A stretch of 56,290 nucleotides of DNA from Novosphingobium sp. HII-3 (GTDB lineage: Bacteria > Pseudomonadota > Alphaproteobacteria > Sphingomonadales > Sphingomonadaceae): positions 1-56,290 of the forward strand of contig NZ_PPSM01000015.1 of the NCBI RefSeq assembly GCF_002916655.1, in the 5' to 3' direction. A program made the translations under genes and the position numbers. Under the pieces are notes generated by a model, which saw only the letters and a program-made list of their open reading frames with translations, ran no database searches and was not told the DNA's origin. Positions 54,953-56,290 of this stretch are shown here, piece after piece (the first letter of the stretch is position 1; the number at the start of each line of letters is the position of its first letter).

Positions 54953-56165
54953 TTACTTCCTGGCTTTAAGGATGCGCATGCCGAACACCGGGCCCGCCGT
55001 GGTCCGGTCATGGGGAACGACGCGGATGCGGACCTTCGACTTGCCCTTCGTGAGACTTTCCGGAATGGCGTAATCGACATCGAAGAACGTGCCGGGCGCT
55101 TCATGCGCGAGACGCTGCGTTGCGATCTTCTGACCATCGAGAAGGATATCGAAAGCGCGGGGACGTTCGTCGCCCCAGTAGGTCGCCTGAAGGGTAAGAG
55201 GCCCCGGCTGCACCTTCATGCTGAAATCAAAGAAGCCGCCGGACCGCGCATCGCGCCCGTTACGGCCGCGATAGGACACGGGGTAGGATATCTCCGAAGT
55301 GAGATCGTGATCACGCTCAGGCTGCATTTCCCCCAGATGCATGATGTCGATCGAGCGTTCGGCCAGATCCTTCTGCCGCGCCTGTTCGGCAAGGAAGGCG
55401 GCCTCTTCCTTCTTCCAGCCGGCCTCGCTGAAGCGCTTGAAGTAGACCGCGCTGCGACGATCGTACTGGCTATAGAAGGGAACGAAGGTCATGTCACCGG
55501 GACGGATGACGCCCTTCGCGAGGAAACGCGGACGGTCGGAAACCTGCGGCACGAAGCTGGCGAGGAGGTTTTCGCCGACCATCGCCGGTTCCACGCCGAC
55601 CCAGTCCTTCTCCGCGGGACCGAGGTCCGCCGCCATCACAAGCGGGCCGCGTACGACGGCGACGACATCGGTGGAGCCCTGCGCCGGCTCCAGACGCAGA
55701 TCGAGCGGCAGGTTCAGGGCTACGACGTCTCCCTTCTTCCAGCGGCGCTCGATCATTGCATAGCCGTTGGCGGTGGTCACGGGCACAGCCGAGCCGTTCA
55801 CCGTCACCTGCTCCCGGCCCCGAGCCCAGGCCGGGATGCGCAGCGCCATGGCAAACGCACTCTGCCGTGCCTGGTCGATCGCGATCCGGATGTCTGACTT
55901 GAACGGGTACTGGGTATCGAGTGACAGGTTCACCCCCTTCTCTTCCCAACGCGCGGTGGAAGGAATGTAGAGGTTCACGAACAGGGTATCGTCGCCTTCC
56001 CAGAAGATGGACTCGCCATGCTTCGCGTGGCTTTCCATGCCTGACCCGACGCAGCACCAGAATTCTTCCCCGCCCGGCTCGGAGTATCCGCGCGCAGTGC
56101 CGCTCATCATCGGGGTCATATACGTGAAACCGCCCGTCGCGGGGTTCTGCGCCGACATGACGTGG
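54953..56165 (-). pseudogene. GH127 beta-L-arabinofuranosidase, 5' part removed by an insertion sequence
   Basis: About 404 residues, corresponding to the C-terminal half of a GH127 (DUF1680) enzyme, which usually has 650-800. It retains the Cys-rich active-site region EEFWCCVGSGMESHAKHG (Cys nucleophile and Zn ligands), the following beta-sandwich and a C-terminal domain ending MRILKARK. Family members cleave beta-L-arabinofuranose, including the chains on hydroxyproline of extensins. The homologous sequence begins at HVMSAQNPATGG; upstream of that lies an IS21-like end, so the N-terminal catalytic barrel has been separated. The remaining frame reads a few residues into the element (to 56182). 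It is the upstream member of the reductase/DUF885 unit. Confidence 0.82.
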
Positions 56166-56290
56166 TGTGGAGCGGCGTGCAAAATTGACCCCCTTAGCGG
56201 GGTGATCGGCGTCTAAAATTGACCCCCTTCATCTCATCATGAGAAGCGCCGCCGTTTGGGTTCCGGACGGCGGGTACAGGGATGTTGGTT
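56166..56290 (+). mobile_element. End of an IS21-family insertion sequence
   Basis: From TGTGGAGCGGCGTGC (56166) the DNA is unlike the coding sequence beside it. AAAATTGACCCCCTT occurs twice in the same direction (56181-56195 and 56215-56229), the pattern of repeated transposase-binding sites at IS21 ends, and TG is the usual terminal dinucleotide. An ATG at 56282 (ATGTTGGTT) may be the start of istA, with istA and istB beyond the right edge. The family assignment rests on the repeat pattern only. Confidence 0.65.

Overview
The window is GC-rich DNA from an alphaproteobacterium, most probably a sphingomonad close to Novosphingobium. The support is an Atm1-type ABC exporter resembling the Novosphingobium protein, two TonB-dependent receptors, a PEP-CTERM surface protein, an HWE-family histidine kinase next to kaiBC, and many acyl-CoA catabolic genes. 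I saw no rRNA, tRNA or CRISPR array. The genus is an inference from gene content.

Layout. 1-2.9 kb: glycosyltransferase and flippase, probably the edge of an exopolysaccharide cluster. 2.97-3.88 kb: an aspartyl protease gene broken by an in-frame TAG. 3.95-5.8 kb: Atm1-like exporter. 5.8-15.8 kb: an acyl-CoA catabolic locus on the minus strand (three CaiB-type CoA-transferases, two MaoC/hotdog dehydratases, a hydroxyisobutyrate-type dehydrogenase, an SMP-30 lactonase and an aldehyde dehydrogenase). It has its own GntR regulator, and a near-identical palindromic operator lies in front of each of its two promoters. 15.9-26.9 kb: cytochrome c, a YihY membrane protein, a degenerate phosphotransferase, two c-di-GMP enzymes, L-serine dehydratase, and a kaiC-kaiB-histidine kinase operon. 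27-34 kb: GMC oxidoreductase, PEP-CTERM protein, TonB receptor and dienelactone hydrolase. 34.4-36.2 kb: a group of small genes (IF-1 paralogue, cold-shock protein, orphan MbcA/ParS-type antitoxin, two tiny proteins).

36.3-56.2 kb is the most interesting part. It combines a hydroxyproline catabolic set (4-hydroxyproline epimerase, D-amino-acid dehydrogenase, DHDPS-type deaminase, pyrroline-2-carboxylate-reductase-like protein), proline-directed peptidases (M24, S9B DPP-IV), a DUF885 metallopeptidase, an amino-acid permease, a TonB receptor, a secreted GH2 beta-galactosidase and a GH127 beta-L-arabinofuranosidase. Four promoters here carry a palindrome centred on CGTATACG (one arm varies), and one of them precedes a GntR gene. 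Together these genes look like a locus for eating hydroxyproline-rich plant cell-wall glycoproteins (extensins, arabinogalactan proteins): sugars off, peptides imported and cut, hydroxyproline oxidised. The substrate is inferred, not shown.

Several genes are damaged: an amber stop in the protease, a one-base shift in a G7 run in a CoA-transferase, an in-frame fusion of a cytosolic reductase to a signal-peptide-bearing DUF885 protein next to a G5 run, and an IS21-like insertion that removes the 5' part of the GH127 gene at the right edge. The homopolymer cases may be sequencing errors.
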